In this document: piece after piece, positions 9,250 through 18,463 of the stretch | How positions within the stretch are numbered: position 1 is the first letter of the stretch | How the letters are laid out: the number at the start of each line of letters is the position of its first letter | Assembly (NCBI RefSeq): GCF_000729995.1 | Contig: NZ_JNFG01000015.1 | Span: forward strand, 62,001-126,000 | Direction of reading: 5' to 3' | Length of the DNA: 64,000 bases | Origin: Caballeronia sordidicola | GTDB taxonomy: Bacteria; Pseudomonadota; Gammaproteobacteria; Burkholderiales; Burkholderiaceae | Notes under the pieces: generated by a model | The model's database searches: none | Told to the model about the DNA's origin: nothing | Seen by the model: the letters and a program-made list of their open reading frames with translations, nothing else | Made by a program: the position numbers and the translations under genes

Positions 9250-12200
9250 ATGGCCCACTTCTCGTGTTTCCCCGGCGCTTCGGCCCTCTCCGATTTCCGT
9301 CAAACCCGCCTGCTCGAAACATTGACGCGCATCGACCCGGCAATTGTCGGCGTGCGCGGCCAGTATCTGCATTTCGTGAACTCCGTCGATCCGCTCTCCG
9401 ATGAAGACAGCAATCGCATCCACGCGCTGATGCATTACGGCACGCCGTTCGAGGCCGGCGCCGAGCGCGGCGCGCACGAAACCTTCATGGTCGTGCCGCG
9501 TTTCGGCACCGTTTCGCCGTGGGCGAGCAAGGCGACAGATATTGCGCATCACTGCGGCCTCACGCAGGTGCGCCGGATCGAGCGGGGGATCGAATATACG
9601 GTGATCCTGAAAGGCGGCTTGCTTGGCAGCGGCATTGGCGGCAAGAAGGCGTTGGGCGAGCAGGAACGCGCGGCGGTTGCCGCTGCGCTGCACGACCGAA
9701 TGACTGAAAGCGTGGCGCCGTCGCGGGATCACGCGCTGCATCTCTTCGACGAACTGCCGGCACAGCCGCTGCAAGCCGTCGATATCCTGGGTCATGGCCG
9801 CGGCGCGCTGGAAACGGCGAACGCGGAACTGGGCCTCGCGCTGGCAGACGATGAAATCGACTATCTCGTCGATTCGTTCAAGCAGTTGGAGCGCAACCCG
9901 ACCGACGTCGAACTGATGATGTTCGCGCAAGCCAACAGCGAGCATTGCCGTCACAAGATTTTCAACGGGCAGTGGACCATCGACGGCGAGCCGCAGGACA
10001 TCTCGCTTTTCAACATGATCCGCAACACCGAGAAGCTGAACCACGCCGGCACGATCGTCGCGTATTCGGACAACTCGGCAATCATGGAAGGCGGCACGGC
10101 CGAGCGCTGGTTCCCGCGTGGATCGAAAGAACATTACGGCCGTCACACCGAATTGACGCACACGTTGATGAAGGTCGAGACCCATAACCATCCGACCGCC
10201 ATTTCGCCGTTCGCCGGGGCTGCAACAGGCTCGGGCGGCGAGATCCGCGACGAGGGCGCGACCGGCCGTGGTGCGCGTCCGAAGGCGGGGTTGGCCGGTT
10301 TCACGGTATCGAATCTGGACTTGCCCGATGCACGCCAGCCGTGGGAAAACGCCCGCGACAGCGCCGTGCCGGTGCCGCAGCGCAATCCGTCGGATACCCA
10401 CGAGCCGTACGGCAAGCCGGAGCGAATTGCGTCGTCGTTGCAGATCATGATCGATGGCCCGATCGGCGCGGCCGCTTTTAACAACGAGTTCGGCCGGCCC
10501 AATCTGGGCGGCTATTTCCGCGCGTATGAGCAGAACGCCGCCGGTCGCGTGCGGGGTTATCACAAGCCGATCATGATCGCGGGCGGCATCGGCAATATCT
10601 CGGACCAGCACACCCACAAGATGGATTTGCCGGCGGGATCGTTGTTGATTCAGATCGGCGGTCCGGGCATGCGGATCGGCATGGGCGGCGGCGCGGCAAG
10701 TTCGATGGCGACCGGCGCGAACACCGCGCAACTCGACTTCGATTCCGTCCAGCGCGGCAACCCGGAAATCCAGCGGCGCGCGCAGGAAGTCATCAATGCG
10801 TGCTGGCAGTTGGGCGCCGAGAATCCGATCCTGAGCATCCATGACGTGGGCGCGGGCGGGTTGTCGAATGCGTTCCCTGAACTGGTCGATGGCGCGGACA
10901 AGGGTGCACGCTTCGAATTGCGTCGCGTGCAGCTTGAGGAATCGGGGTTGTCGCCGCGAGAAATCTGGTCAAACGAAGCTCAGGAGCGTTACGTTCTTGC
11001 CATCGCGCCGGACAGCCTGCCGGCCTTCGAAGCCATCTGCACGCGTGAACGCTGCCCGGTAGCGGTGGTGGGCGTCGCGACGGAAGAACGCCAGTTGCAG
11101 TTGATCGACGACGTGAAGAGCGCGGATCAAACGCTCGAACCCGTCGATATGCCCATGGAAGTCCTGCTCGGCAAGACGCCGAAGATGCATCGCGATGTGA
11201 AGCGCGAAGTCCTGAAGTTCGAACCTGTCGATGTGACCGGAATGGTGTTGTCCGAGATCGCGGTGAGCGTGCTCAAGCACCCGACGGTCGCCAGCAAATC
11301 GTTCCTGATTACCATCGGCGACCGCTCGGTGGGCGGCACGACGGCGCGCGACCAGATGGTCGGCCCGTGGCAAGTGCCGGTCGCCGATTGCGCGATCACC
11401 ACCATGGATTACGCGGGTTATCGTGGCGAAGCAATGACCATTGCCGAACGCACGCCGCTCGCCGTGATCGATGCACCCGCATCCGGCCGCATGGCGGTGG
11501 GCGAAGCGGTGACGAACATTGCGTCGGCGCCAATCGAATCGTTGAACAAGCTGAAGCTCTCCGCCAACTGGATGGCCGCGTGCGGCAGTCCGGGCGAAGA
11601 CGCGGCGCTGTTTGACACGGTGAAGGCGATTGGCATGGAGTTGTGCCCGGCGCTGGGCATCAGCATTCCGGTCGGCAAGGATTCGCTGTCGATGCGCACC
11701 AAATGGCAGGATGCGACGGGCGCGGCGAAGGAAGTCGTATCGCCGGTGTCGCTGATCATCTCGGCGTTTGCGCCGGTTGAAGATGTACGCCGTCAGCTCA
11801 CGCCGCAGTTGCAGCCTGGCACGGACACGGTGCTGATCTCGATCGACCTCGGCCGTGGCAAGAATCGACTTGGCGGCAGCATTCTGGCGCAAGTGACGCA
11901 GCAGATCGGCGATACGGTTCCTGACGTCGACGACGCCGAGGACCTGAAGCGTTTCTTCAACGCGATCCAGTCGCTCAATGCTGCGGGCAAGCTGCTCGCG
12001 TACCACGATCGTTCCGATGGTGGCCTCTGGGCGACTGTCTGCGAAATGGCGTTTGCGGGACACGTGGGGGTGTCGCTGAACGTCGATATGCTGATCCTCG
12101 ATCCCAACCACGAATCCGATTACGGCGATGCCAAGGATTGGGCGAAGCAGACCAGCGGCCGTCGTGAAGACCGGACCATTCGCGCGTTGTTCACCGAGGA

Positions 12201-13308
12201 ATTGGGCGGCGTGATCCAGGTGCCTCTGGCGGATCGCGATGCCGTGCTGGCTGTGTTGCGCGAACACGGGCTGTTTGGTTGCAGCGAAGTGATCGGCAAA
12301 CCGAACGAGCGTGACGCAATCGAAATTTATCGAGACGCGAAGAAGATTTACGACGCGCCGCGCCATGAATTGCAGCGTGCGTGGAGCGAAGTGAGCTGGC
12401 GCATCGCACGGTTACGCGATAACCCCGCCTGCGCCGATGCCGAATACGACGCGTTGCTCGATCCCGCTGATCCGGGCATTTCGCCAGTTTTGACTTTTGA
12501 TCCGACGCAGGATGTATCGGCTCCGTTCGTTGGCAAGGGAGCGCGTCCGCGCGTCGCTATCCTGCGCGAGCAGGGTGTCAATTCGCATCTGGAAACGGCT
12601 TACGCGTTCGACCGCTCGGGGTTCGACACCCACGACGTTCACATGAGCGATCTGCTGGAAGGGCGAGTCACGCTGGCGGACTTTGCGGGTGCGGTGGCGT
12701 GCGGCGGTTTCTCTTACGGCGACGTGCTCGGCGCGGGCGAGGGCTGGGCGAAGACGATTCGTTTCAATCCGCGACTGGCTGATATGTTCGAGGCGTTTTT
12801 CGGTCGCTCGGACACCTTTGCTCTGGGCATCTGCAATGGTTGCCAGATGATGAGCAGCCTCGCTTCGATGATCCCTGGCGCCGATGCATGGCCGAAGTTT
12901 ACGAGGAACAAATCGGAGCAATTTGAAGCGCGATTTGCATCGGTTGAGATACAAAGCTCGCCGTCGATATTCTTCGCCGGGATGGAAGGTTCGCGGATTC
13001 CGGTGGCCGTTGCGCATGGTGAAGGCTTTGCGGATTTCTCGCAGCAGGGCGATTCTGCGAACGCGTTAGTCGCCATGCGTTTCGTCGATAACCAGGGCGC
13101 TGCAACCGAGCGTTATCCGTTGAACCCGAATGGGTCGCCGGAAGGGATCACGTCGGTGACGACGTCTGACGGCCGTTTCACTGTCCTCATGCCGCACATG
13201 GAGCGGGTGCACAGGACCGTGCAGATGAGCTGGACGCCTGCTGATTGGACCGCAGACGCAAGTCCGTGGTTGCGCGCGTTCCAGAACGCACGGCGCTGGG
13301 TGGGGTGA
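9250..13308 (+). CDS. purL: Phosphoribosylformylglycinamidine synthase
   Basis: Fourth step of purine synthesis: FGAR + Gln + ATP to FGAM. This is the large single-chain proteobacterial form (1352 residues). Visible are the N-terminal PurS-like part, two AIR-synthase-like halves with ATP motifs ([35 protein letters not shown]), and the C-terminal class I glutaminase with nucleophile Cys near residue 1195 in GICNGCQMM. The start [11 protein letters not shown] is the family one. The gene is complete and converges with the parvulin gene across a shared terminator. Confidence 0.98.
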   Translation: MAHFSCFPGASALSDFRQTRLLETLTRIDPAIVGVRGQYLHFVNSVDPLSDEDSNRIHALMHYGTPFEAGAERGAHETFMVVPRFGTVSPWASKATDIAHHCGLTQVRRIERGIEYTVILKGGLLGSGIGGKKALGEQERAAVAAALHDRMTESVAPSRDHALHLFDELPAQPLQAVDILGHGRGALETANAELGLALADDEIDYLVDSFKQLERNPTDVELMMFAQANSEHCRHKIFNGQWTIDGEPQDISLFNMIRNTEKLNHAGTIVAYSDNSAIMEGGTAERWFPRGSKEHYGRHTELTHTLMKVETHNHPTAISPFAGAATGSGGEIRDEGATGRGARPKAGLAGFTVSNLDLPDARQPWENARDSAVPVPQRNPSDTHEPYGKPERIASSLQIMIDGPIGAAAFNNEFGRPNLGGYFRAYEQNAAGRVRGYHKPIMIAGGIGNISDQHTHKMDLPAGSLLIQIGGPGMRIGMGGGAASSMATGANTAQLDFDSVQRGNPEIQRRAQEVINACWQLGAENPILSIHDVGAGGLSNAFPELVDGADKGARFELRRVQLEESGLSPREIWSNEAQERYVLAIAPDSLPAFEAICTRERCPVAVVGVATEERQLQLIDDVKSADQTLEPVDMPMEVLLGKTPKMHRDVKREVLKFEPVDVTGMVLSEIAVSVLKHPTVASKSFLITIGDRSVGGTTARDQMVGPWQVPVADCAITTMDYAGYRGEAMTIAERTPLAVIDAPASGRMAVGEAVTNIASAPIESLNKLKLSANWMAACGSPGEDAALFDTVKAIGMELCPALGISIPVGKDSLSMRTKWQDATGAAKEVVSPVSLIISAFAPVEDVRRQLTPQLQPGTDTVLISIDLGRGKNRLGGSILAQVTQQIGDTVPDVDDAEDLKRFFNAIQSLNAAGKLLAYHDRSDGGLWATVCEMAFAGHVGVSLNVDMLILDPNHESDYGDAKDWAKQTSGRREDRTIRALFTEELGGVIQVPLADRDAVLAVLREHGLFGCSEVIGKPNERDAIEIYRDAKKIYDAPRHELQRAWSEVSWRIARLRDNPACADAEYDALLDPADPGISPVLTFDPTQDVSAPFVGKGARPRVAILREQGVNSHLETAYAFDRSGFDTHDVHMSDLLEGRVTLADFAGAVACGGFSYGDVLGAGEGWAKTIRFNPRLADMFEAFFGRSDTFALGICNGCQMMSSLASMIPGADAWPKFTRNKSEQFEARFASVEIQSSPSIFFAGMEGSRIPVAVAHGEGFADFSQQGDSANALVAMRFVDNQGAATERYPLNPNGSPEGITSVTTSDGRFTVLMPHMERVHRTVQMSWTPADWTADASPWLRAFQNARRWVG

Positions 13309-13368
13309 AGCCGCGCGGTGCTCCTTTCATTCAGGAAGAGGGCACCGCAACGTAAGTCAGAGCCCAAT

Positions 13369-13407
13369 GAAAATGCCCCGCTTGACGCAAGCCAGCGGGG
13401 CATTTTC
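13369..13407. terminator. Bidirectional terminator between purL and the parvulin gene
   Basis: GAAAATGCCCCGC (13369-13381) pairs perfectly with GCGGGGCATTTTC (13395-13407). A/T runs at the base on both strands suit it to stopping both convergent transcripts. Confidence 0.88.
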
Positions 13408-13427
13408 ACATCGGCTGAAATCAGCAA

Positions 13428-14210
13428 TTACTTGATAACAGCCTTCTTCTGCAAACCTTCTTCGAAAGCCTGCAGCTTTTCCTGCTGAATCTGCTTCGCA
13501 ATCTGATCCTTCACTTGCTCGAGCGGCGGCGGGGCGACATCGCGGATATCGTCCAGACGGATGATGTGCCAGCCGAATTGCGTCTTCACCGGCTCGTCGG
13601 TCATCTCGCCTTTCTTCAGCTTCTCAGCAGCAGCGCCGAACTCCGGCACATACGCCTGCGGGCTTGACCAATCCAGGTCACCACCATTCTTGCCCGATCC
13701 CGGGTCCTTCGAAAACTGCTTCGCCAGATCTTCAAAACTCGCGCCCGCCTTGATCTTCGCAATCAAGTCCTTAGCCTGGGCTTCGTTGTCGACCAGGATA
13801 TGGTGCAGGTGATATTCCTTGCCGCCGCCAACCTGCTTCACCATGTCGTCGTAACGTGCCTTGATCTCGGCATCGGTCGGCGCATTGTTCTTCACGAAAT
13901 CTTCAATCAACGCGCGCAAAACCACGGTCTGCTGAGCAACGGCAATTTGCGCCTTCACGTCGGGACGCGTGGCAATACCGCGCCGCATGGCTTCCTGCAT
14001 CAGGATCTCGCGATTCACCAGCTCTTGACGCACGGCCGCCTGCAATTGTGGCGTGTCCTGCTGACCCTGCTGGACGAGTTGCGCGACAAGCGCATCGACA
14101 CGGGACTTCGGAATCGGCGTGCCGTTCACCACGGCAATGTTCTGAGCAAACACGGGCGCCGCCGCGAACGCGGCCAGCAACACCCAGATACGGGGATTTT
14201 TTAAAATCAT
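13428..14210 (-). CDS. Periplasmic parvulin-type peptidyl-prolyl isomerase
   Basis: A 260-residue exported foldase: signal peptide MILKNPRIWVLLAAFAAAPVFAQ, N-terminal SurA-like helices, then a parvulin domain at about 130-225 (EYHLHHILV; GGDLDWSSPQAYVPEF; FGWHIIRLDD). The ATG at 14210 has AGGA ten bases upstream. That ribosome site is inside the 13-bp repeat that bounds the integrated element, so insertion left translation intact but replaced everything further upstream. Without the element the gene would lie about 100 bases downstream of bolA on the same strand, as expected in Burkholderiaceae. Confidence 0.93.
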   Translation of the reverse strand: MILKNPRIWVLLAAFAAAPVFAQNIAVVNGTPIPKSRVDALVAQLVQQGQQDTPQLQAAVRQELVNREILMQEAMRRGIATRPDVKAQIAVAQQTVVLRALIEDFVKNNAPTDAEIKARYDDMVKQVGGGKEYHLHHILVDNEAQAKDLIAKIKAGASFEDLAKQFSKDPGSGKNGGDLDWSSPQAYVPEFGAAAEKLKKGEMTDEPVKTQFGWHIIRLDDIRDVAPPPLEQVKDQIAKQIQQEKLQAFEEGLQKKAVIK

Positions 14211-14216
14211 CAATGG

Positions 14217-14229
14217 TTCCTGATCAGAA
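14217..14229 (+). repeat. Left attachment core (attL) of the integrated element
   Basis: TTCCTGATCAGAA, identical to 30131-30143 in the same orientation. The match stops sharply on both sides. It contains the palindrome TGATCA. It lies six bases from the parvulin ATG, on the side of its ribosome site. Confidence 0.8.
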
Positions 14230-14253
14230 TTAATTGGGACTTTTCGCCATTTC

Positions 14254-14284
14254 CCGAGAAGCCCCGTCCTGTATGGCTTCTCGG
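14254..14284. terminator. Hairpin between attL and the integrase gene
   Basis: CCGAGAAGCC (14254-14263) and GGCTTCTCGG (14275-14284) form a perfect 10-bp stem with an 11-base loop. It lacks a T run on either strand. It could insulate the host parvulin gene from element transcription or be part of the new 5' leader of that gene. Confidence 0.5.
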
Positions 14285-14340
14285 TGATCAACCCCAGCAC
14301 TGGCGGGCTTCACAGGCTGTTCAACACTCCGACTGGTGAA

Positions 14341-14374
14341 ACCATATCGGACCATATGCAACCATATCAGACCA
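14341..14374 (+). repeat. Three helically phased ACCATAT repeats upstream of the integrase
   Basis: ACCATAT starts at 14341, 14351 and 14361, with ACCA again at 14371: an exact 10-base period, so all copies face the same side of the helix. They lie about 60-90 bases ahead of the integrase start, where regulator or integrase arm sites are expected. Confidence 0.6.
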
Positions 14375-14381
14375 ACGTTTA

Positions 14382-14419
14382 GTGTAGTATTTCGGCCTAC
14401 ACCAGCCAGAAAACTACAC
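14382..14419. promoter_or_regulatory. Candidate integrase arm-type sites, left end
   Basis: GTGTAGTATT reads on the plus strand at 14382-14391, and GTGTAGGCCG and GTGTAGTTTT read on the minus strand at 14393-14402 and 14410-14419. Exact copies of the last two ten-mers recur in opposite orientation near the right end (30074-30083 and 30086-30095), the arrangement expected of arm-binding sites. Confidence 0.6.
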
Positions 14420-14431
14420 CGATCAAATACC

Positions 14432-15706
14432 ATGAAATTCGACAAAAGAAAGATCGCGCAACTTGCGGCGGGATCGAACGAATCAATCGACGGCTTTCCC
14501 GGTCTGCGGATCGCGGTGACGAAGACGAAACGGACGTGGTTCTATCGCTACCGGGTCGACAAAGCCCTGAAGCAAGTCAAGCTCGGCGAGTGGCCCGCGA
14601 TGGATTACGCGGCGGCGATCAGCGCGTGGAAAACTGCACGCACGGCACGCGAAAACGGCATTGATGCTGCGGCCGAAAAGAAAGCCAAGCGCCAGCCCGC
14701 CAAAGCCGAAGTTTCCGCGCCAGTAGTGTACAGCGTGCGAAAGCTTTGTACCGACTACCTGGGCAAGCTGGAACGAACGAGAACGCCGCTAAGTTTGGCG
14801 GCTGTTACCGCGATGTTTCGCCGGTCTATCGAGCCGATCGCGAACCGCGAGCCGCACACCATCACCCGCGCCGAAGCGAACGACCTTATCGAAGGGCTCG
14901 CAGACCGGCCCGCGATCGCGGCGAAGCTGAAGGCGAATTTAGGCGCGGCCTGGGAAAACGCAATAAATTCCGGGCGCCTACCGGACACGACGCCTAATCA
15001 CTGGCGCGCGGTGTTTCGCGGTCATGGCGCATTGCGGTCTACCGGGCACGTTCGCGGCGGCGAGAAAACGACAGAAAGGCGGGTTCTTGACGATGCCGAA
15101 GTGGCGTCGATCTTCGCATGGCTCCCGAACACGACGGACCTGTTGAGCGACGTCCTGACGCTTGCGCTGTTCACGGGCGCTAGATCGGGCGAGATTGTGC
15201 AAATCGAAGGGAAAGAGGTAAGGCGGGAAGGTGACGGCGTGTTGTGGCTTACGATGAAAAAATCGAAGACCAAAAACCGCAACCGTCCGAGCGCGACGGA
15301 TTTACGCGTGCCGCTGATCGGCCGGGCTGCGGCGATCGTCGAGCGGCTGAAGCTGGCGCGCGGTGAAGGCTATCTTTTCCCCAGCGTGCGTAGAGCCGGG
15401 CACATCGCACAAAACAGTGTCGGCGAAGAACTGGCAAAGCGCATGAAATATCATGCAAGGCGCATCAACGACGGCCTGACTGTTTCAGGATGGGCGCTGC
15501 ACGATTGCCGACGTACAGCGCGGACCATGCTCGCCAAGCTGGGCTGTCCGCACGAAATCGGCGAAGCGATCCTTTCTCACGTTCTCGCGGGCGTTGCAGG
15601 GGCATATAACCGGCACTCATACGACGAAGAGCGCGTGCAGTGGCTTACGGCGCTGTCGGACAAGTGGGAAAGTCTCGCGGCCGGTTCAGTCGGAGCCGAC
15701 AGGTAG
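14432..15706 (+). CDS. int: Tyrosine recombinase / integrase with N-terminal arm-binding domain
   Basis: A 424-residue integrase. The N-terminus has a DUF4102-like arm-binding fold (GLRIAVTKTKRTWFYRYR). The catalytic domain shows Arg251 in TGARSGE, a Lys in the beta-hairpin MKKSKTK near 276-280, His357-x-x-Arg360 in HDCRRT, His383 in LSHV and Tyr392 in AGAYNRHSY. The set is complete, so it should be active. I chose the ATG at 14432; it has no strong ribosome site, but an upstream in-frame start at 14336 would translate the repeat region. It should recombine the 13-bp core at each end. Confidence 0.93.
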   Translation: MKFDKRKIAQLAAGSNESIDGFPGLRIAVTKTKRTWFYRYRVDKALKQVKLGEWPAMDYAAAISAWKTARTARENGIDAAAEKKAKRQPAKAEVSAPVVYSVRKLCTDYLGKLERTRTPLSLAAVTAMFRRSIEPIANREPHTITRAEANDLIEGLADRPAIAAKLKANLGAAWENAINSGRLPDTTPNHWRAVFRGHGALRSTGHVRGGEKTTERRVLDDAEVASIFAWLPNTTDLLSDVLTLALFTGARSGEIVQIEGKEVRREGDGVLWLTMKKSKTKNRNRPSATDLRVPLIGRAAAIVERLKLARGEGYLFPSVRRAGHIAQNSVGEELAKRMKYHARRINDGLTVSGWALHDCRRTARTMLAKLGCPHEIGEAILSHVLAGVAGAYNRHSYDEERVQWLTALSDKWESLAAGSVGADR

Positions 15707-15916
15707 CATGTCCGCGACGGTGCGCGAGTCGAGCCATGAATCCAATTCGCGCACCAGGAAGCCGACTCGCTGCGGCGACAGTTCGCGCGGCTTCGGAAAG
15801 CTTCCGGTCGCGACCATCCGGCGGATACCAGTAACGGACAGCGCGACGTAGGCCGCAGCGGCATCGATAGCGAGCGCGCCGGGCTTCGTGGTGACGACGG
15901 GATTGTGTTTTGGCAT
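15686..15916 (-). CDS. AlpA-like / excisionase-type MerR-fold DNA-binding protein
   Basis: 76 residues, with an AlpA-type winged helix: AYVALSVTGIRRMVATGSFPKPREL then VGFLVRELDSWLDSR. AlpA proteins of P4-like elements control integrase expression and excision. The start at 15916 has GGAG eight bases upstream. Its last 21 bases overlap the end of int in convergent orientation, so transcription of either gene should interfere with the other. Confidence 0.8.
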   Translation of the reverse strand: MPKHNPVVTTKPGALAIDAAAAYVALSVTGIRRMVATGSFPKPRELSPQRVGFLVRELDSWLDSRTVADMLPVGSD

Positions 15917-16354
15917 GTGCACGGCTCCAATAAGGCTTAAGGGAGCCCGCGCACGTTCTCGGCGGGGTTGCTTCTATGGGGTATCGATACCGGGTCTGCC
16001 CGGCAAAGGCGTGAAGATCACGACGTTAGCTGTATCGTCACCGGGTCAGCCCGTGACGTAATCCAGAAGAGAGCCCATTATGCCGCGCGAGAAATAAGTT
16101 AGGAAGTTGGATTTCGATTTATTCACCCAACTATCCGAAAGCCGCGCCAGCAAAGGGATACAGCCTAATAGTTGTATAATTATAATAATTATTGATCGTC
16201 TATATTTATATACACACTATGCTCCTATATGGGTTTGGCGGGCCGTTTTAACTCCCACTCCAACTAACTATCCAACTTTGCGCGTCGACAGTTGCCTGTG
16301 GCGTGATGTTCGGTGGCAAAATGTTCGCACGAAAATACCAGAAGCGGGGGCTAG
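15917..16354. other. Non-coding, partly AT-rich stretch inside the element
   Basis: 438 bases without a credible gene. 16165-16230 is strikingly AT-rich (for example TATAATTATAATAATTATT), unlike the rest of the window. A short palindrome GTATCGATAC lies at 15978-15987. The AT-rich part could hold the promoter for the two rightward membrane-protein genes that follow and for AlpA on the other strand. Confidence 0.5.
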
Positions 16355-16834
16355 ATGGCGTGCGATCCACAGTCGGGCTGGATAACTGCAATGCAAGTCG
16401 GCGCCGCTGCGTTATCTCCGATCATCGCGGTAGTGGGCGGCTGGATCGCTTGGCAACAGGTTCGCATAAACAGGAACAAGCTCAAGCTCGATCGGTTCGA
16501 CAAGCGCTATTCGATCTATGAAGCTTCAATGAATTTTGCAACGTCAATTATTGCTGATGGCAAGCTGACCTCCGCTTCATACGAAGAGTTTCTGGCCCAG
16601 ACGCGCGGCGCACGATTCCTCTTGAACAAAGAGATGGCCGACTATCTGGAGCAACTAAACACGAACGCAGTCAAGTTGAACGGCGTACTGCACTCACAGG
16701 AGCGCCCATCGATCACGGAAGAGCAGTGGGCGAAGTACGGCGATCGTATAACGGAAATCACGACGTGGTTTCAGCAACAGCTAGAAGTAATCCCGGAGAG
16801 GTTGGGGCCGTTCCTTTCGGTTAAGGATATCTGA
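16355..16834 (+). CDS. Membrane-anchored protein of unknown function
   Basis: 159 residues. One transmembrane helix lies at about 12-34 (VGAAALSPIIAVVGGWIAW), followed by a cytoplasmic stretch KLKLDRFDKRYSIYEA and a mostly helical tail. Similar single-helix proteins with a KLKLDLFDKR motif are widespread as hypotheticals. The ATG has CGGGGG five bases upstream; an internal ATG at 16391 is an alternative. It forms a rightward pair with the next gene, between the regulator and the structural-like block, where accessory genes usually sit. Confidence 0.65.
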   Translation: MACDPQSGWITAMQVGAAALSPIIAVVGGWIAWQQVRINRNKLKLDRFDKRYSIYEASMNFATSIIADGKLTSASYEEFLAQTRGARFLLNKEMADYLEQLNTNAVKLNGVLHSQERPSITEEQWAKYGDRITEITTWFQQQLEVIPERLGPFLSVKDI

Positions 16835-16943
16835 CGTCAAGACATTGGCTTGCCACAAGAGCCCGTCGACATCTGTCGGGTGCGCAAGCGATTGCCTCCA
16901 AAGGGCGGTAGCCTTGCAAAGTAAACAGCGCTAGAGAAACCCA

Positions 16944-17768
16944 TTGCTAAATTGTATTGCAGCCATCACCGCCGCGTACTTGCCACCAGCCATCTTGCAG
17001 ACGCCGTTTCCCAACTGGGTCGTGGTCTCGGGCGGCTCCCCTCCTTGGTATCTCGACGCATTGAAGGCAGGGATAGGATCACTCTTCGGTGCCGCAGTTG
17101 CGTTCTTATTCGCCGTTCGACATCGCCAGATGCAGGAGCGAAAAGCGAACCTACAGGCAGGAAACCTTGCGCTGTTCAAGTTGCGCACCATCCAGCGACG
17201 GACCGGCGAGTTACGCCTTGGTGTGAGGCACGAAATCGCGGTGACACGAAAGGTCTTTTCGGACACCCCGACATGGTCGCTAGTAAAACCCTTGCTGCTG
17301 AACATGGATGACATCGAGGTATTTGATTTCGACAGCCTGTCCTTCCTACTTGACAGCGAGTCCGGAAGAGAAGCGGTCAAGCATGTGAAGTACGCAGAGG
17401 AATTCTTCTCCGCACTCAAACTCGTATTCACGCATCATCAGGACACGGCTGTCGAATTTCAAAAATCCACCGTTGACCTGCGACGCATAAATCAGAACGC
17501 ATCCTGGGAACAAATCGAGGAACACGTAGGTGCAGAACTTATTGCACGGCGCATTTCCCTCTTCCTTTCACTCTTGCAGCAGGTCGAACAGAATCCGGCG
17601 ATCAACAAGACCTGCTTCACGAAACTCGAAGAGGCGATGCGAGAACGTTTCCACGCACGAGTGTGGACGCTAGACATCGACTTCGATCCGAAGTCACCGC
17701 GCGCCGAGCCCAATCTCCCGCCGCTACCCGAGGACTTGAAGAAAGTTGTCGCAGCATTCCCGAGGTAG
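16944..17768 (+). CDS. Membrane-anchored accessory protein of unknown function
   Basis: 274 residues from a TTG start with AGAGAAAC upstream. Hydrophobic segments are near 2-20 and about 40-58 (AGIGSLFGAAVAFLFAV), followed by a charged helical cytoplasmic domain of about 200 residues. No catalytic motif or known domain was recognised. It lies 110 bases after the other membrane protein in the same orientation. By position the pair could be cargo such as superinfection exclusion or defence, but this is only inference. Confidence 0.6.
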   Translation: MLNCIAAITAAYLPPAILQTPFPNWVVVSGGSPPWYLDALKAGIGSLFGAAVAFLFAVRHRQMQERKANLQAGNLALFKLRTIQRRTGELRLGVRHEIAVTRKVFSDTPTWSLVKPLLLNMDDIEVFDFDSLSFLLDSESGREAVKHVKYAEEFFSALKLVFTHHQDTAVEFQKSTVDLRRINQNASWEQIEEHVGAELIARRISLFLSLLQQVEQNPAINKTCFTKLEEAMRERFHARVWTLDIDFDPKSPRAEPNLPPLPEDLKKVVAAFPR

Positions 17769-17835
17769 AGGCCGTCGACTTGAAGAGTTCGCATTTTTGG
17801 GCGTTTATTGCCGCGTCTGGCGGGCAATTTAAATG

Positions 17836-18060
17836 CTAAAACTTGCGTTCAAGGCCCGAAAGAGTAAGCGTCTCTTCCGCCGTCGGCTTCAGGTTGCGGA
17901 CGCCTTGCACAGACTCACCCCGGAGCATGCGAAGCGCTCGCGCGCGCAGCGGCAATCCGGCGGCATTACCAGCACACACCGCCAGAAGCGATTCGCGCAC
18001 GACCGGCAACAGTTCGAGCATATCGGCCTTGTTCTGTTCGGTCAGGTTTTGAGCGTTCAT
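17836..18060 (-). CDS. Small element protein, unknown
   Basis: 74 residues (MNAQNLTEQNKADMLELLP...). GAGGAAG is well placed ahead of the ATG at 18060, and the ATG overlaps the stop of the upstream gene (ATGA), so it is translationally coupled. It is the last gene of a leftward run of six. The sequence is acidic at the N-terminus and basic at the C-terminus; no family was recognised. Confidence 0.65.
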   Translation of the reverse strand: MNAQNLTEQNKADMLELLPVVRESLLAVCAGNAAGLPLRARALRMLRGESVQGVRNLKPTAEETLTLSGLERKF

Positions 18061-18206
18061 TTCGACTTCCTCTTCAGTTTGTGAGCAATCGCCTGGATGG
18101 CATCACGTACCTGTATCGCGGCCAGCACCACGCCCACAGCACCCCAGCATAGAGCGATACAAGTACGCGCAATCACGCCTTCGTGGTCTTGATCGATCAT
18201 TTCCAT
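18057..18206 (-). CDS. Small membrane protein, unknown
   Basis: 49 residues from the ATG at 18206, with one transmembrane helix (IALCWGAVGVVLAAIQV) and a basic C-terminus (HKLKRKSK). Coupled at both ends: its start overlaps the upstream stop and its stop overlaps the next start. Size and charge pattern would suit a holin-like or tail-associated membrane peptide, but nothing decides this. Confidence 0.55.
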   Translation of the reverse strand: MEMIDQDHEGVIARTCIALCWGAVGVVLAAIQVRDAIQAIAHKLKRKSK

Positions 18207-18463
18207 CCCGCCAGCGCATGCCGCAGCGTGGCAACCGTTCCGATCGTCCATCCATTAGGCAAACGGTAATGCCCGCGCCTGGACAGTTCCCCGTGAAGCA
18301 GTCGAGCCGCGCCGTCTAGGTTACGGAAACCGTGGCGCTTCGCTTTCGTGGCGGCTTCCGCTAGGCAGGTTTCGACGATATGGCGGTAGTAGGGATCACG
18401 GCGCAGCGTATCGGCTACCTGTTCGCGATCGGGTCGTGTCCAGCGACCCCGGTGCACTCTCAT
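18197..18463 (-). CDS. Small basic element protein, unknown
   Basis: 88 residues (MRVHRGRWTRPDREQVADTL...), rich in Arg and His, with a helical middle. The start ATG at 18463 overlaps the upstream stop (ATGA). An open frame extends upstream to 18562, but only inside the neighbouring gene. No family was recognised. Confidence 0.6.
   Translation of the reverse strand: MRVHRGRWTRPDREQVADTLRRDPYYRHIVETCLAEAATKAKRHGFRNLDGAARLLHGELSRRGHYRLPNGWTIGTVATLRHALAGWK

Noticed and set aside
9235-10842. Long minus-strand open frames opposite purL
   Set aside because: They are antisense shadows of a fully recognised PurL with codon-biased third positions; no domain is visible.
14217-14229. tRNA or tmRNA gene as the integration target
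   Set aside because: No cloverleaf or tRNA 3' end was seen at either junction; the core lies in a protein-gene leader.
16107-16385. 92-codon frame over the AT-rich patch
   Set aside because: Six consecutive Ile codons come from the AT run; no ribosome site and no known pattern.
16944-17768. Double-jelly-roll capsid of a tectivirus-like element
   Set aside because: The membrane helices and charged helical body do not look like a capsid protein, and no packaging ATPase other than the VapE-type helicase is present.
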